DNA of 5,569 nucleotides, taken from positions 1 through 5,569 of the forward strand of contig JAAFHR010000242.1 of the NCBI GenBank assembly GCA_013298455.1, read 5' to 3'. Source of the stretch: Betaproteobacteria bacterium (GTDB lineage: Bacteria; Pseudomonadota; Gammaproteobacteria; Burkholderiales; Casimicrobiaceae). This document shows, in pieces, positions 5,112-5,569 of the stretch (position 1 is the first letter of the stretch; every line of letters begins with the position of its first letter). A model generated the notes under the pieces. It worked only from the letters and a program-made list of their open reading frames with translations, did no database searches and was not told the DNA's origin. Made by a program: the position numbers and the translations under genes.

Positions 5112-5569
5112 GGAACCGTTGTGCTGCTTGGGCTTGAATCAATATTGGGTGAATTTTCAAGTTGCCGTCGAAACATTCGGATCGCCACAAGCAGCGCGGC
5201 ACTGGCGGGTAAAGCCAACAGTACACCCACAAATCCAAAAAGTTGCCCAAACGCCATCAGCGCAAAAATCACCGCGAGCGGATGCAACCCGATTCGGTCG
5301 CCCACCAAATACGGCACCAAAACGAACCCCTCCAAAATCTGCCCTACCGCAAACACCGCCGCCACCGCGATGATTGGCCCCGGCGTTGAAAACTGTGTAA
5401 GCGCTGCAAGCATGCCGAGCAAACAGCCTAAGCCGAAACCGATGTACGGAATGAACACCAAGAGCCCCGTCACCAAACCCACGGGCAGCGCGAATTCCAG
5501 CCCGACGATTTTGAGCGCGATACAGTAATACGTGGCGAGTGCGAGCATCACCATGCCTTGGCCACGCAA
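5108..5569 (-). CDS. AI-2E family (PerM-type) transporter, C-terminal part (start beyond right edge)
   Basis: The frame is open to the window edge and encodes the last 153 residues; family members are usually about 340-380 residues, so more than half is outside. Visible features are several hydrophobic membrane segments (about 6-57, 65-86 and 97-130), the conserved VFIPYIG (38-44), the VGDRIGLHPL segment (89-98), FGQLFGFVGVLLALP (107-121) and a polar, Ser/Pro-rich tail. These are typical of the AI-2E/PerM/UPF0118 inner-membrane family, whose members have been linked to autoinducer export or ion and organic solute transport; the substrate here cannot be told. The stop overlaps the hda start by four bases, so both genes share an operon. 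TTG at the edge is read as Leu inside the protein, not as a start. Confidence 0.92.
   Translation of the reverse strand: MRGQGMVMLALATYYCIALKIVGLEFALPVGLVTGLLVFIPYIGFGLGCLLGMLAALTQFSTPGPIIAVAAVFAVGQILEGFVLVPYLVGDRIGLHPLAVIFALMAFGQLFGFVGVLLALPASAALLVAIRMFRRQLENSPNIDSSPSSTTVP

Overview
The window looks like a chromosomal segment of a betaproteobacterium, probably Burkholderiales. The evidence is an AI-2E (PerM-type) membrane protein gene directly overlapping a short DnaA-related hda gene, an MnmA N-terminus of the usual proteobacterial type, and C-terminal repeats (DUF5648-like, ending in an NHRY...EGYG...AMC pattern) that I associate with secreted Burkholderiales proteins. This placement is by recognition only; no search was run.

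Layout, left to right. (1) The 5' part of mnmA runs off the left edge on the minus strand. (2) A 447-base gene-free stretch (243-689) holds a short array of variable hairpins right in the mnmA leader, then a good sigma70-type promoter facing right. (3) On the plus strand lie two overlapping genes. The first is an exported subtilisin-like (S8) protease with a propeptide and a complete catalytic set. The second is an exported 457-residue protein of unknown function with three DUF5648-like C-terminal repeats. (4) A second variable-hairpin array, in the opposite orientation, follows, then a hairpin terminator. (5) On the minus strand come a small exported Ala/Lys/Pro-rich protein, hda, and the 3' part of the AI-2E gene.

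The AI-2E gene and hda overlap by ATGA and form a housekeeping operon. The protease and its partner also overlap by ATGA and look co-expressed and co-exported, probably as one functional module. That module is the accessory part of the window. Two inverted hairpin arrays bracket it, each ending in the same GACGCAAAGCTwGG motif pointing inward.

The most interesting observations are these. The arrays carry a constant 9-base linker (TAGGACGAC) and five hairpins whose stems all differ yet stay perfectly paired. Separately, a (CT)5 tract sits in the presumed signal-peptide codons of the protease, where losing one CT unit would join an upstream, ribosome-binding-site-bearing ATG to the protease frame and complete a classical signal peptide. 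That suggests either phase variation or a sequencing or mutational frameshift.
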